DNA from: Taibaiella soli
Lineage (GTDB): Bacteria; Bacteroidota; Bacteroidia; Chitinophagales; Chitinophagaceae
Length of the DNA: 64,000 nt
NCBI RefSeq assembly: GCF_003236175.1
Contig: NZ_QKTW01000002.1
Location: forward strand, 233,021-297,020
Direction of reading: 5' to 3'
A program made the position numbers and the translations under genes. Numbering within the stretch: the first letter of the stretch is position 1; the number at the start of each line of letters is the position of its first letter. The notes beneath the pieces are model-generated. The model was not told the origin of the DNA. It did no database searches and saw only the letters and a list, made by a program, of their open reading frames with translations. This document shows positions 10,046 to 21,300 of this stretch, piece after piece.

Positions 10046-10237
10046 ATGGATTTCTTTAAAGAATTTTTGAAGATCAAATATTATATCCTTGCCGTGTTGG
10101 CGGCCGTGACTGTGTTTGTATGGTCGGGTTATTCCGGTACGCGTATCTGGGGCGACGGGCTGGATAGTAAAGAAGTACACGGAGGACCCGGAGGCGGGTC
10201 ACGTGGTTTTTATCACAGTCATTTCTATCATAAATAA
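10046..10237 (+). CDS. Small single-span membrane protein of the speD/speE cluster
   Basis: The product is 63 residues from the ATG at 10046. A longer frame reaches back into the DUF4178 gene but adds only charged residues, and AAAGAGAC precedes this ATG. One hydrophobic helix (about residues 9-28) is followed by a short tail with YSGTRIWGDG and a Gly/His-rich end (HGGPGGGSRGFYHSHFYHK). The tail probably faces the periplasm and could bind metal, which is inference. It sits 10 bases after the DUF4178 gene and 19 bases before the speE-like gene, so it belongs to the same operon. No named family was recognised. Confidence 0.7.
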   Translation: MDFFKEFLKIKYYILAVLAAVTVFVWSGYSGTRIWGDGLDSKEVHGGPGGGSRGFYHSHFYHK

Positions 10238-10256
10238 CCGAGCGTTTTTTTAATTT

Positions 10257-11813
10257 ATGGATAATATAGTTCCGGAGTCATCACCGCGGAGTGAGCGTGA
10301 AAAAAGCGGCCAGCTATCATTGCTGCTGTTGCTTTCTGTTTTTGTTATTGCCACTTGCGGGCTTATCTACGAACTCATTGCAGGTACGCTTGCCAGTTAT
10401 TTACTGGGCGATTCAGTGACACAGTTCTCCACCATCATTGGTGTTTACTTATTCTCGATGGGCATTGGTTCATGGTTGTCAAAATACATTGATGGTCATT
10501 TGCTGAAGTGGTTTATTCGTGTAGAAATATTGGTAGGTATCGTCGGTGGGCTCAGCGCGCCTTTGTTGTTTATTTTGTTTGAATATGCGGCATCCTTTCG
10601 TGTTGTATTGTACTCATTAGTTGGATTGACAGGTATTCTGGTAGGGCTTGAAATTCCTTTACTGATGCGCATTCTGCAGCGCAGCTTCGCCTTTAAAGAT
10701 CTGGTGTCGCGTGTTTTTACATTCGATTATATCGGTGCGTTGCTGGCTTCGTTGATCTTCCCGCTGATCCTCGTTCCCTACATGGGATTGATTCGTACCT
10801 CAATATTTTTTGGATTCCTGAACATAGCGGTCGCAGGTTTTCTTTTATATCAGTTTCCCGAAACAAAACCTTTCCGTCGCCGGTTTATGACAGTCATAGG
10901 TGCTACTACCGCTCTGCTGCTCGCGGGTTTTATTTATTCCGAGAAAATTATGGCCTGGACAGAAGGAATGGCTTTTCAGGATAAAGTGATTTATAGTAAG
11001 AGCACACCTTATCAGCGAATTGTTTTAACCCGGAATGATCACGAGCTTCGATTATTTCTCAACGGAAATTTACAATTTAGTTCTGCTGATGAATACCGTT
11101 ACCACGAAGCATTGATTCATCCGGCGATGCAGGCATTGCCTTATGCCAAGAAAGTACTGGTGCTTGGTGGCGGCGATGGTTTGGCGGTCAGAGAACTGCT
11201 GAAATATCCACAGCTGGAAAGTATTCACCTGATCGATCTTGATCCGGGAATGACGCATCTGTTTACGCACAATAAGATGTTGCTCGACTTAAATCAACGC
11301 TCGTTCCTTAATCCTAAAGTAAAAGTAACGAACGGTGATGCGTATCGTTGGATACGAGAAGATACCAGCCACTACGATCTGATTGTGGTTGATTTTCCAG
11401 ATCCTTCCAATTATTCGATCGGTAAATTATACAGCAACTCATTTTACAAAGAAGTGTATCGTGTGCTGGACAGCAATGGTATCGCAGTGATTCAATCTAC
11501 ATCACCTTACATCGCGCGTAAATCTTTCTGGTGTATTGCGCATACTTTGTCAGATGCGGGATTCAATACCATTCCGTATCATGCTTATGTGCCGTCGTTT
11601 GGTGAATGGGGGTATACATTGGCATTGAAAAATAAAAACTGGCGTGGAGATGGTCCCTTGCCTGCCGGTCTTAGATATATCAATGCTGCCACGATAAAGG
11701 ATATGTTGTTTTTTCCACCGGACATGGCAGAACAATCTACTGAAATTAATAAGCTAAATAACCAGGTACTCGTCCGTTATTTTGAAGATGACTGGTCGCC
11801 GTATATACACTAA
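10257..11813 (+). CDS. speE: Membrane-fused spermidine-synthase-like aminopropyltransferase
   Basis: The 518-residue product fuses about seven transmembrane helices (residues about 20-230) to a C-terminal spermidine-synthase domain. Soluble SpeE is about 280-300 residues, so the helices are an N-terminal addition. The catalytic part shows the Tyr-His pair YRYHEALIHP, the cofactor loop LGGGDG (about 303-308), an acidic strand end LIDLDP, and the active-site DFPDP segment (about 379-383). The family transfers an aminopropyl group from decarboxylated AdoMet to putrescine. With a SpeD homologue four genes upstream in one cluster, the pathway is plausible. The membrane half suggests the product is made or used at the inner membrane, which is inference. 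The acceptor substrate cannot be read from sequence. Confidence 0.88.
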   Translation: MDNIVPESSPRSEREKSGQLSLLLLLSVFVIATCGLIYELIAGTLASYLLGDSVTQFSTIIGVYLFSMGIGSWLSKYIDGHLLKWFIRVEILVGIVGGLSAPLLFILFEYAASFRVVLYSLVGLTGILVGLEIPLLMRILQRSFAFKDLVSRVFTFDYIGALLASLIFPLILVPYMGLIRTSIFFGFLNIAVAGFLLYQFPETKPFRRRFMTVIGATTALLLAGFIYSEKIMAWTEGMAFQDKVIYSKSTPYQRIVLTRNDHELRLFLNGNLQFSSADEYRYHEALIHPAMQALPYAKKVLVLGGGDGLAVRELLKYPQLESIHLIDLDPGMTHLFTHNKMLLDLNQRSFLNPKVKVTNGDAYRWIREDTSHYDLIVVDFPDPSNYSIGKLYSNSFYKEVYRVLDSNGIAVIQSTSPYIARKSFWCIAHTLSDAGFNTIPYHAYVPSFGEWGYTLALKNKNWRGDGPLPAGLRYINAATIKDMLFFPPDMAEQSTEINKLNNQVLVRYFEDDWSPYIH

Positions 11814-11924
11814 CGGCCTCCTCTAACGCCTCCGAAGGAGGAGAACGCTCAACGCGAGTGGACTAAAATTATGTGGGATTCACAACTGACAACTGACCAC
11901 TCACAAATTGGCATAGTAGGAGTA
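11814..11924. other. Short spacer before the tandem repeat
   Basis: Contains a small CTCC/GGAG inverted repeat at about 11831-11843 and a CAACTGACAACTGACCACTC stretch near 11883. The latter resembles simple ACAACTG/TTGACAG repeats found in other gaps of this window. No gene seen. Confidence 0.4.
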
Positions 11925-12278
11925 TGGTTCGACTCCGCTCAGCATGACACAAGATGTAGACGTTGAGTACATCAGAGATCTCTGGTTCGACTCCGCTCAC
12001 CATGACACAAGATGTAGACGTTGAGTACATCAGAGATCTCTGGTTCGACTCGGCTCACCATGACACAAGAAATCAGCCATCAGCGATGAGTACATCAGAG
12101 ATGCCTGGTTTGACTCCGCTTACCATGACATAAGATGTAGGTGATGAGTACATCAGAGATGTTTGGTTCAACTCCGCTCACCATGACGTAGATGTAAACG
12201 TTGAGTACATCAGAGATCCCTGGTTCGACTCGGCCCACCATGACACAAGATGTAAGCGTTGAGTATATCGGAGGTTTT
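11925..12278. repeat. Six-copy tandem repeat, unit about 58 bp
   Basis: Six head-to-tail copies start at about 11925, 11983, 12041, 12106, 12164 and 12221. Each holds a TTCGACTCCGCTCACCATGA-like half and a GAGTACATCAGAGAT half. Copies 1 and 2 differ by a single base and the others are diverged; copy 3 has about 7 extra bases. The unit length is not a multiple of three and frames across it are inconsistent, so it is not coding. There are no unique spacers, so it is not CRISPR. The first half resembles the short REP-like intergenic sequences common in bacterial genomes. Confidence 0.9.
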
Positions 12279-12305
12279 CGGTTTTGACTTTTTAATTTAT
12301 TTGTA

Positions 12306-13928
12306 ATGAAAAGACGACAGTTCCTTAAACAAAGTTTACTTGCAGCGCCTGCTATTATGTTAGGCGGTTTGAGTCTGACTGGTTGTGAGCGTAAAAGAAA
12401 TCTGAGTGAGATCAAAGGAGGCATTGTTGGTGCCAATAGTAAGACCGGTCATCTGTTGCGTAATGCACAAAATCTTCCGGCGCCGTCGTCGACGATAAAA
12501 TGCAAAGTGCTAATTGTGGGCGGTGGTATTGCAGGTCTGTCGGCCCGACGTTGGTTAGAAAAAAATGGAGCACAAGATGTGTTGATGATCGAAATGGATC
12601 ATCAACCCGGCGGTAATGCTTCTTACGGAAAAAATGAAGTATCGGCTTATCCCTGGGGGGCACACTATCTGCCGGTTCCGGATCTGCGCAATAAGGAGTT
12701 GCTGGATTTTCTGATTGCAACAAATTCTATCACCGGTTTTGATGTGCAAGGGCTTCCGGTTTATAATGAATATCATCTTTGTCAGGATCCCGAAGAAAGA
12801 CTTTTTATCAATGGTTATTGGCAAGAAGGATTAGTGCCGGAAGCAGGTGTGTCGGCTGAAGAAAAAATACAGATCGCTCGTTTTTTCAAATTAATAGAGC
12901 AGTTTAAAATAGCCGTTGGCAGCGATGGAAAAGATGCGTTTGCGATTCCTCTGGATCATTCTTCACAGGATGAACAATTCACTGCGTTAGATAAAATTTC
13001 TTTCGAACAATATTTAGACGAGCAAGATTTTACTTCACCCTATTTGCGTTGGTATCTTGATTATGGCTGCAAAGATGATTATGGTGCCAATCTGAAAACT
13101 ACTTCTGCCTGGGCCGGTATTCATTATTTCGCTTCGCGGAAAGGGAAGGGCAGTGGTGTCAATTCATCTGCTTTGCTGACCTGGCCGCAGGGAAATGGTT
13201 TCCTGATGGAACATCTGAAACAGCAGGCCACGAGCAATATCTTATCAGGCCATCTAGCATTTCGTGTAGATCCAAATGATGCGGGTGTATCGGTTTGCTG
13301 CTACGATGTAAAAGCTGAAAAGACGATCAATATTCAGGCGGAGAAAGTATTAATAGCAGCACCACAGTTTGTAACGAAACATTTATTGCACGGACTTTCC
13401 ACGCCAGAAAAAATTGCAGCGGCGGAAGATTTCCATTACGCACCCTGGATGATTGCAAACATTACATTAAGTGGATTGCCGCAGGGAAAAGGCATGCCCC
13501 TTTGCTGGGATAACGTGATCTATGGCACGGCATCTGTTGGTTATGTAAATGCCAATCAGCAAGATCTTTCTGATAGCCATAAAAAAGTGTTGACTTTTTA
13601 TCTGCCGTTAAGCAGCGAGGACCCTGTAGCCGAACGTCAAAAAGCTTTTAATAAAACTTATAATGACTGGCTGCGGGAAATAATCAACGAACTGGAATTT
13701 GCGCATGAAGGCATCACCAATTATATCGCGCATGTAGATATTTGGGTTTGGGGACATGGCATGATTGCACCACGACCAGGTTTGATTTGGGGGAATGAAA
13801 GAAAAGTTGCGGCTACGCCGATTGACAATAAGATCTTTTTTGCACATTCTGATCTGAGTGGTATTTCTATTTTCGAAGAAGCGTTTTATCAGGGCATACG
13901 TGCCGCCAATGAAATCTTAGCCTCATGA
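12306..13928 (+). CDS. FAD-dependent amine-oxidase-like protein, Tat-exported lipoprotein
   Basis: The 540-residue product begins with a twin-arginine signal KRRQFLKQ immediately followed by a lipoprotein box LTGC (Cys27). It should therefore be exported folded with its cofactor and anchored by lipid. The dinucleotide-binding motif VLIVGGGIAGLSA (about 68-82) and the following MIEMDHQPGGNA are typical of flavin amine oxidases and related FAD oxidoreductases. The C-terminal FAD-contact region reads FFAHSDLSGISIFEEAF. It follows the speE-like gene after a 490-base gap with repeats and overlaps the next gene by 4 bases. Oxidation of a polyamine-derived amine is an attractive guess from context, but the substrate is not shown by the sequence. 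Confidence 0.82.
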   Translation: MKRRQFLKQSLLAAPAIMLGGLSLTGCERKRNLSEIKGGIVGANSKTGHLLRNAQNLPAPSSTIKCKVLIVGGGIAGLSARRWLEKNGAQDVLMIEMDHQPGGNASYGKNEVSAYPWGAHYLPVPDLRNKELLDFLIATNSITGFDVQGLPVYNEYHLCQDPEERLFINGYWQEGLVPEAGVSAEEKIQIARFFKLIEQFKIAVGSDGKDAFAIPLDHSSQDEQFTALDKISFEQYLDEQDFTSPYLRWYLDYGCKDDYGANLKTTSAWAGIHYFASRKGKGSGVNSSALLTWPQGNGFLMEHLKQQATSNILSGHLAFRVDPNDAGVSVCCYDVKAEKTINIQAEKVLIAAPQFVTKHLLHGLSTPEKIAAAEDFHYAPWMIANITLSGLPQGKGMPLCWDNVIYGTASVGYVNANQQDLSDSHKKVLTFYLPLSSEDPVAERQKAFNKTYNDWLREIINELEFAHEGITNYIAHVDIWVWGHGMIAPRPGLIWGNERKVAATPIDNKIFFAHSDLSGISIFEEAFYQGIRAANEILAS

Positions 13929-14986
13929 GTCAGCACCGCACACAGCCCTGGATAAAGGACGCTCGCTTTGATTCGGTATTTATTTTGTTGCCCCCATTTT
14001 TATCCTTGTTAGTAGTGTGTTTGCTTCCGGGTATTTTTAAATCTACTTCGGAAATGCCATTGTCTGCCTGGGTGATACTGGTGTTGTTTATCGATGTGGC
14101 GCATGTGTACAGCACATTGTTTCGTACGTATTTTAATCCGGCGAGATTCAACAGTAAACGTTCGCTGATGGTGTTGGTGCCAATCCTTTGCTACCTGGTT
14201 GGTGTATTGTTACATGGTATCGACGGACTCCTGTTCTGGCGGGTATTGGCCTACCTTGCAGTTTTTCATTTCGTCCGGCAGCAATATGGTTTTATGCGTT
14301 TGTACAGCAGGGGAGAAGATTTGCCGCGCTGGTCCAAACAGATTGATACGCTTGCCATCTACAGCGCTACAATTTATCCGATCATTTATTGGCATTGTCA
14401 TCCCGACCGGAATTTTAACTGGTTTGTGGATGGTGATTTTTTATTGAAAGGAACAGCAACGGTCAGCAGTTTTGCTGCAATTGTTTATTATAGCATTTTA
14501 TCAATCTATTTTTTTAAAGAGCTTTTTTTCATTTCGAAAAAGGGCAGCGTTAATATCCCACGCAATCTGCTGATCATCGGAACAACGGTCTCCTGGTATT
14601 TTGGTATCATTTACTTTAACGGTGATCTCGCGTTTACTTTACTGAATGTGGTAGCGCATGGAATTCCCTATATGGCCTTGATCTGGACCACCGGGAAAAA
14701 AGAAGAATTGCGCCAGCCGAAAAACAGTTATCCGAGCCGAATGGCTTTTGTAAAAAAATATGGAGCCGTTTTCTTTATCCTTTCACTGGTTGCGCTGGCT
14801 TACTTAGAAGAAGGGCTATGGGACGGGCTTATCTGGCGGGAACATCATACTGTTTTTGGTATTTTCTCAGCATTGCCTTCTGTCGACAATCATTATTTGC
14901 TCGCATTGCTGGTGCCATTGCTGGCATTGCCACAGTCCACCCACTATGTCTTAGATGCTTTTATTTGGAGAAGGAAGGACGGGTAA
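13925..14986 (+). CDS. Polytopic inner-membrane protein of the polyamine-like cluster
   Basis: The 353-residue product has about eight to ten hydrophobic segments spread over its length, with no signal peptide. A histidine/arginine-rich stretch sits next to helices (AHVYSTLFRTYF near residue 60 and FHFVRQQYGFMRLY near residue 115), and another His lies at VVAHGIPYM. These conserved-looking polar residues in or beside helices could form an active or metal site, as in membrane desaturase-like or transferase proteins; I cannot name the family. Its ATG overlaps the oxidase stop codon (ATGA), so the two are translationally coupled and probably work together. Confidence 0.75.
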   Translation: MSQHRTQPWIKDARFDSVFILLPPFLSLLVVCLLPGIFKSTSEMPLSAWVILVLFIDVAHVYSTLFRTYFNPARFNSKRSLMVLVPILCYLVGVLLHGIDGLLFWRVLAYLAVFHFVRQQYGFMRLYSRGEDLPRWSKQIDTLAIYSATIYPIIYWHCHPDRNFNWFVDGDFLLKGTATVSSFAAIVYYSILSIYFFKELFFISKKGSVNIPRNLLIIGTTVSWYFGIIYFNGDLAFTLLNVVAHGIPYMALIWTTGKKEELRQPKNSYPSRMAFVKKYGAVFFILSLVALAYLEEGLWDGLIWREHHTVFGIFSALPSVDNHYLLALLVPLLALPQSTHYVLDAFIWRRKDG

Positions 14987-15363
14987 TATTTCTACCTAAT
15001 GAGTTTTCCTTTTTGTGTGGAGATGTGGCGAGCGGGGGGGAGAGTATTTGTGTTTTAGAAGTCAGCTATGCGTGTTCTGTCTTTTTATGCTGCTAGTAAG
15101 TGCTAATGCGCCTTTGTGTTTTTCTATAATGATGAATGGTGACTTAAGGTAAAACGCAGGGAATTAGTTTTTTTGCGTTTTAAAAAAAACGTAAAAATAT
15201 TTTTCTCATGGATTATAAATAGCTTTTTCATCTCTGTGTGGTTCTAGAACTGTGGCAAGGTTTATCGGATGTGAAGAAACATGTCAGTTTTGTTTAGCGT
15301 GCCATCCAAAATCTGTTAAAATTTGGCACTATTATTGAACATGTGGAGCATAAAAACTCCTCT
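14987..15363. other. Intergenic region before the RHS gene, with an A/T-rich stem-loop
   Basis: No gene seen. An imperfect 12-bp stem (TTTTTGCGTTTT / AAAACGTAAAAA with one G-T pair, 15170-15197) followed by TATTTTT could end transcription from upstream. TTTG (15289) and TAAAATTTG (15317) near the RHS start form a poor promoter match because the spacing is too long. Confidence 0.4.
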
Positions 15364-18300
15364 ATGTTAAACCGAATCCTACAGCGCAAAAAATGGATAG
15401 GAAAGCTTTGCGCTATAGTTCTTTCTACTAGTGGTTTTGCGGCAAGTGCACAAATCATCAATTATGAACCGCTTTATAACAGTAGTAACTTCTCTAGAAG
15501 TATAGACCTTTCCAAGCCAGTAGGTGTTTTGGAAGGACAACATTCTGTTACACCCTCAGGGGCGGCAACTTATAGTATTCCCATTAAGATAGCTCCTGGT
15601 ACCAACGGCCTGGTACCTTCCATTTCTATCAGTTATAATTCCCAAACGGGAAATGGCTTGGTCGGTTATGGATGGAATCTGGGCGGCATCAGCATGATAA
15701 CGGCTGCGCCGCATACATTGTACTATGATAACGTCAATTCACCTTCTTCTGTCGATGATAATTATCTGCTTGATGGTAGCCGTTTACTAAAGAATCCAAA
15801 CAGTCAGAGTGATAATGCTGAATACCTGACCGAAGTAACAGACTTTACACTGGTGCGGCAAGTGGGCGGGAACAGTCAAAACTTTACTTCATTCGCTGCG
15901 CTGAGCAAAGATGGTAAGATTGCGGAATATGGTAGCGATCCAAATGCCCGTGTATCGCGCGCAGGAACATCGCGATGGTACGCCTGGTACCTCAATAAAG
16001 TGACTGATGAGTCTGGCAACTACATGACGTATAATTATACTGACATAAGCGGAGAGAAACTCCTGTCGGAAATCCGCTACACAGGCAACGATGCGGCCGG
16101 TTTACAACCGTACAATAGCGTGAAATTTATCTACGGGGCACGCAAAGACGAAAACACTTTACAGAGTTTGGAGGGAGTGGTATACAAAAAGAATCTGCTA
16201 CAGCGAATTGAAATATATGCAGAGGGTACCTTGTTCCGAACATATGAGTTTACCTACGGAATGTCCGATAATCTTTCTTTTTTAAAGGAAGTAAAGGAAA
16301 CAAATGGTACTGGTACCTCTCTTAATGCAACGTCCTTCAAATACGGTGATTTGACAGATGATCCGGTCGTCACAAGTACGGGTAATGTAGGTAATGACTA
16401 TTCTGCTGCAGACGTCAATGGCGACGGTTTTACAGATATTATCGTACCTAAGGTCGCTTTTTCAAATTTATGTTCCTATAAGAGCACTGGTTATAAAGTG
16501 TACGCTGGCAATGCGAGTGGAAGCAGTCTGCAGCTATATGCAGATATAACATTGCCTGATGCTGAGTATTTAAGTAGTGGTATTAAAATAACAGAGCTTT
16601 CGTCGAAATTAATAAACCCTCAGTATCAAAAAGTAGTTGCAACGGATTTTGATGGCGATGGTCGGGATGATATTTTAAGAATAGAAACTTTTGTAGAAGC
16701 GGGACAGAAATGTTCAACCTCGGAAACAAGGACTCGGGGGATAAACATTTTATACAGTAAGGGAAATCGACAGTTTGCGCAGCAAAATTATACATTGCCG
16801 AATGTAAACAACGGGAACGTAGGATATGAGCTATTCGCCAAATCATGTTTGCAGATTGGGGATTTTGATGGAGATAAAATACCGGAGGTAATGTTGATCG
16901 TACGTAATCCCTGGTATTATTACCGCACCAAATTGTTTTGTTTTAAGCAAGGTGTTGGCGTGATTGATGTTTCCGTGACGCAGCCTATTGCTGAAGCTTT
17001 CGATGGCGCTGATCAGATATTTGCCGGCGATTTCGACGGCGATGGTGATATGGAGCTTTACTTGAGAAAGGACAAACGAATTGATGTATATGCTTTAACA
17101 TTTAATGGAAGTTCCGCACAAGTAGATTTAGTGAAGAGCTCTTCTTTTGCAGTGAGCGACAATTGGGATGCCTGGCCTGGGGATTTCAACGGTGATGGAC
17201 TCACTGATATGTTTATTATAGATAAAGACGCAGAAGCAGGTCCTCGTACAGGTGGATTACCGGGCGGAGCGAATTTTCAGCCGTCTCCCGCAGTAGCATA
17301 CAGTAATGGGACAGGATTTGATGTCAACGCATTTAACTATGGGCATAGCAATTCGCCCGTTCTGAATTATAGTGAAATACACGACCAGGGAAATAATCAG
17401 TTCACACATGACTGGATTGTTATCGGCGACTACAATGGCGATGGTAAATCTGACGTACTACATGAGTATAAAAGTACGCTTGGAGGCTTTAGTCATTTGG
17501 AGACTTACTATTCTCTGGGGTACAATGCATGGTCGTACAGTGCTTATGAGCCAAATATTGCTTTTCCTGATAGGCTGGGACCGTTGGTACAGGTTACAGA
17601 TGTGAATGGTGATAACCGAAATGATATTTTTACGGGATCAAACCTGATTACCATTAGGCCAAATGTTACGGATAAACTGCTTGAAAAAGTAAGAACCGGA
17701 TTAGGTAACGAAACATCTTTTGAATATAGCTCATTAAGTCAGTCGGCAAGTTTTAGCAATGATTTCACTGCTTATGGTATAGACTTAGTTACCCGTGTAG
17801 TGCCAATTACCAATGTAATGCGTGCTACCACCAATAGCGGTCTTACGGGCATCAGTCCAACGGTTACTTCTTATTACTATAAGAACCCTGTACTACATCT
17901 GATGGGCAAAGGATTTATAGGATTCATGGGTTTTAAAGCTGTAGATAGCACTGCTAATAAAATAATAGAGACGCAAACAAAAATCCAGGAAGTTGTAACG
18001 AGTAATCCTCGAATCCGTGTATTACCTGCGGGCAGTAAATCAACTACGTCATTGATTGCTCCTGCGCAGACGCTGTCGGTGGGCGAACAGACGATAACGT
18101 TGAAAAGAGTAGGCAGTTCTGACATTTTCGCTACAGATCAGACCATGGAAAATGGTACGGATTATCTGAGTGGCGTTACTACAACAGCGGTTAGCAATTA
18201 CGATAATTACGATAACGTAACGTCTGCAAATAATAATGTTGCCAATGGCTTGGAACAAACAACGACGAGTGCTTCTTATGTAGTTGCGGCAAACGGTTAT

Positions 18301-21300
18301 CCTTACCCCTCAAAACCTGATGTACAAACCATAACTAGTACGCGACAAGGTAACGCTTCTGTAAGTTCGTCTAACAAGTATACTTATGGAGCGAAAGGTT
18401 TGCTGACCACTTCTGTCAGCAGTTTTGGACTGCCCAATGCCGTTACCACGAATTTTACTTACAGTTTATGCGGTAATATCACGCAGGCTACAAAGACGGC
18501 CAACGGTGTGCCAGCCATCACAGGCACTACCGGATATGACAGTAAATACAGATTCGCTACGCAAACAACAAACAACCTTGGTCAGTATAGTAATTTCACC
18601 TACGATCCTAAGTTCGGAGGTTTATTAACGGCAAGAGGCATTGACGGACTAACCACAACGAATGTATACAACAGCTTTGGTGACCTCATACAAAAAACAA
18701 GTGCGACCGGCGTAACTACTGATATTTCTAAGACCTGGGATGTGCAAAATGGTGCCTACTGGTATTCATGGACCGCCGCGGCAGGGTCACCAGATGTAAA
18801 AAAATGGTATGACGGACTGGGGCGTGAAATACGTACTGATGTAGCCAGCATGAATAATCAATGGACAACACAAAGAACTACATATGATGCTCGTGGGAAT
18901 GTAAATACGAAAACTAATACTTATTTATCTTCTGAATCACCACTGATTACAACGAACGCTTACGATGAATACAATCGTTTAAAATCGTCTGGTAATAGCG
19001 TTTTTGGTACGGTGCAAAATACAATCGGTTATAGTGGTGGGAATATGATACAAACCACTACCGATGCAGCCGGGCGTATCAGTACAAGAACAACTGATGC
19101 AGCAGGTAGACTGATTAAAGTGAATGATAATGGTGGACAACTAAATTATAGTTATAATAGTCGCGGCAACATAACCATTGTAGCACAGGGCTCCAATACG
19201 TTTATATCGAATATTTATGACGTATATGGACAGAAAATAAAGACAACCGACTTTAGCAGCGGCATTACTACCTATGAGTATGATGCCTATGGCAGACCAA
19301 CAGCAGAAACGGACGCCCGGAATAACAGACATACTTTTACTTACAATCAGCTAGGTGATATTGCGCAGAAAAGCGGACCGGAGGGGACAACGACTTATAC
19401 CTATTATAGTGCAGGAAATGGATTGGCGAACCAACTGAAAAATGTGACGGCATTCAGTGGCGTTATGGAAGATTTCACCTATGACAACTACGGAAGAATA
19501 GCTAATCAGAAAAAGACAATCACAGGTCAGGTATTTCAACACAACTATACCTACAATGCGCAAGGACAAGTGGTCACTAAGATGTTTCCATCGGGTTATA
19601 CAATCCGGAATAGCTACGATGGAGCCGGTTATCTGACCAATGTGCGGAATGACTATTATGGCAATCCTTATCCCATCTATACAGCACAAGCGATCAATGG
19701 TAGTGGACAGGCAACTCAATATACATTGGCAAATGGCATACGGACAGACATCAGCTATTACTATGGTTTACCGACGAGTTATGTAACAAACGGTGCAAGC
19801 ATCCAAAACTACAGTCTAAGCTACGATTATACGACAGGAAATATTACAAGACGGGCCGACAATCTCAACAGTTTTGCCGAAACGTTTACTTACGATAATC
19901 TGGATCGATTAACGCAAGCGGCAGTAACCGGTAATGTTACACAGCCAAGATTTGGCGGTATACTAGGTGGTATTAGAGGACCAATATTGGGCGGCGGCAA
20001 CATTATTTCGCCTGTCAGCTATCCAGCCAATACAATTACGTACGATCAAGTCTCCAACTATAGTTGGGGCAATATCAAAAACAAATCGGACGTAGGCGAC
20101 TATGACTATAAAAAGCACGCGGTTTATTATGTCAGCAATGCTGCAGGCAATATCAATACCCTGCAGCAGGATGTTAGCTATACACCGTTTAACCGACCGG
20201 CCAGTGTTTCCGAAAACGGTTATCAGCAAACATTTCTTTATGATGACGCTTATGATCGTGCGCAAAGTGTGTTAAGACAAAACGGTACGATTAAAGACAT
20301 TCGCTTTTATATGGGCGATTGTGATATCGATATTGATTCGGTTGGCTCAATACGGTATATTCAGTATGTAGCAGGTGGTGATGGACTCGCAGCAATTGTA
20401 GTGATGGAAAACGGACAAGATAAAGTGTACAGTGTGTACAAAGATCATCTGGGCTCTATTCTGAAGCTAACTGATAATGCAGGTACTGTTGTTGCAGAGC
20501 AGAATTTTGACGCCTGGGGCAGAAAAAGAAATCCTGCGGACTGGAGTAACAATAGTGTGCCAGCTGTGCCCAATTGGTTGATACGAGGTTATACAGGTCA
20601 TGAAGATATGCCGCAGTTCGGTCTTATCAATATGAATGCCCGTTTGTATGATCCGCTATTAGGCCGTATGCTTTCACCAGATGATTATGTTTCCAATCCT
20701 TCTTCAACCCAAGATTACAACCGCTATACTTACGCACATAACAACCCGCTGAAATATATAGATCCGGACGGCAACAATCCTTTTTTGCTGGTCGGTGCAG
20801 GAGTTGATATGGGCCTTTATTTGTATCATGCGGCGACTGCGCCAGGTGGATTACATCGTAATTTCTCTACTGAAGGTCTTCTTATCGCAGGTTTTATGGG
20901 CGCCTGGCAAGGCGGTTTAAGTTATGGCATTGGTGAATATTTTAAAGCCGCGGATGTAATTGCCGGCACACCGGCGGGTTGTTTCTATACCAGTAAGGAT
21001 CTTTTACGTGAAGGCGCTCGTGCATTAATGCATGGTGGGACATCGTTTCTGACTTCTGGTGGTAATCCTAGTGCTTTTTATGCGGGGGCATTCGGCTCTG
21101 TAGCTGGTAGTCTTGCTACTTTATACGGAGGTTCTGTTTTAAACAGTGATATAGGTAGTTCTGTGTTTTCTGCCGGTGTGGGTGGTGCCGCTTCAGCGAT
21201 GACGGGTGGTAACTTTGTAGAAGGTGCGGCGACAGCGTTGATCAATCATTTGGCGAATCAGTTAGCGCATAAGATGGAAGCTGTTAAAGCCATCTGGAAT

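Noticed and set aside
9595-10077. Minus-strand 160-residue frame opposite the DUF4178 gene
   Set aside because: No start context or domain; the plus-strand gene is supported by domain content and tight operon spacing.
11925-12278. Possible CRISPR array
   Set aside because: The units are contiguous and diverge along their whole length; there are no constant repeats separated by unique spacers and no cas genes nearby.
12095-12436. Minus-strand 113-residue reading frame with repeated peptide words
   Set aside because: It is a translation of the 58-bp tandem repeat, whose length is not a multiple of three, and it runs into the oxidase gene on the other strand.
15343-15363. GTG start of the RHS gene
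   Set aside because: The in-frame ATG at 15364 begins a cleaner signal peptide; the seven upstream residues add nothing.
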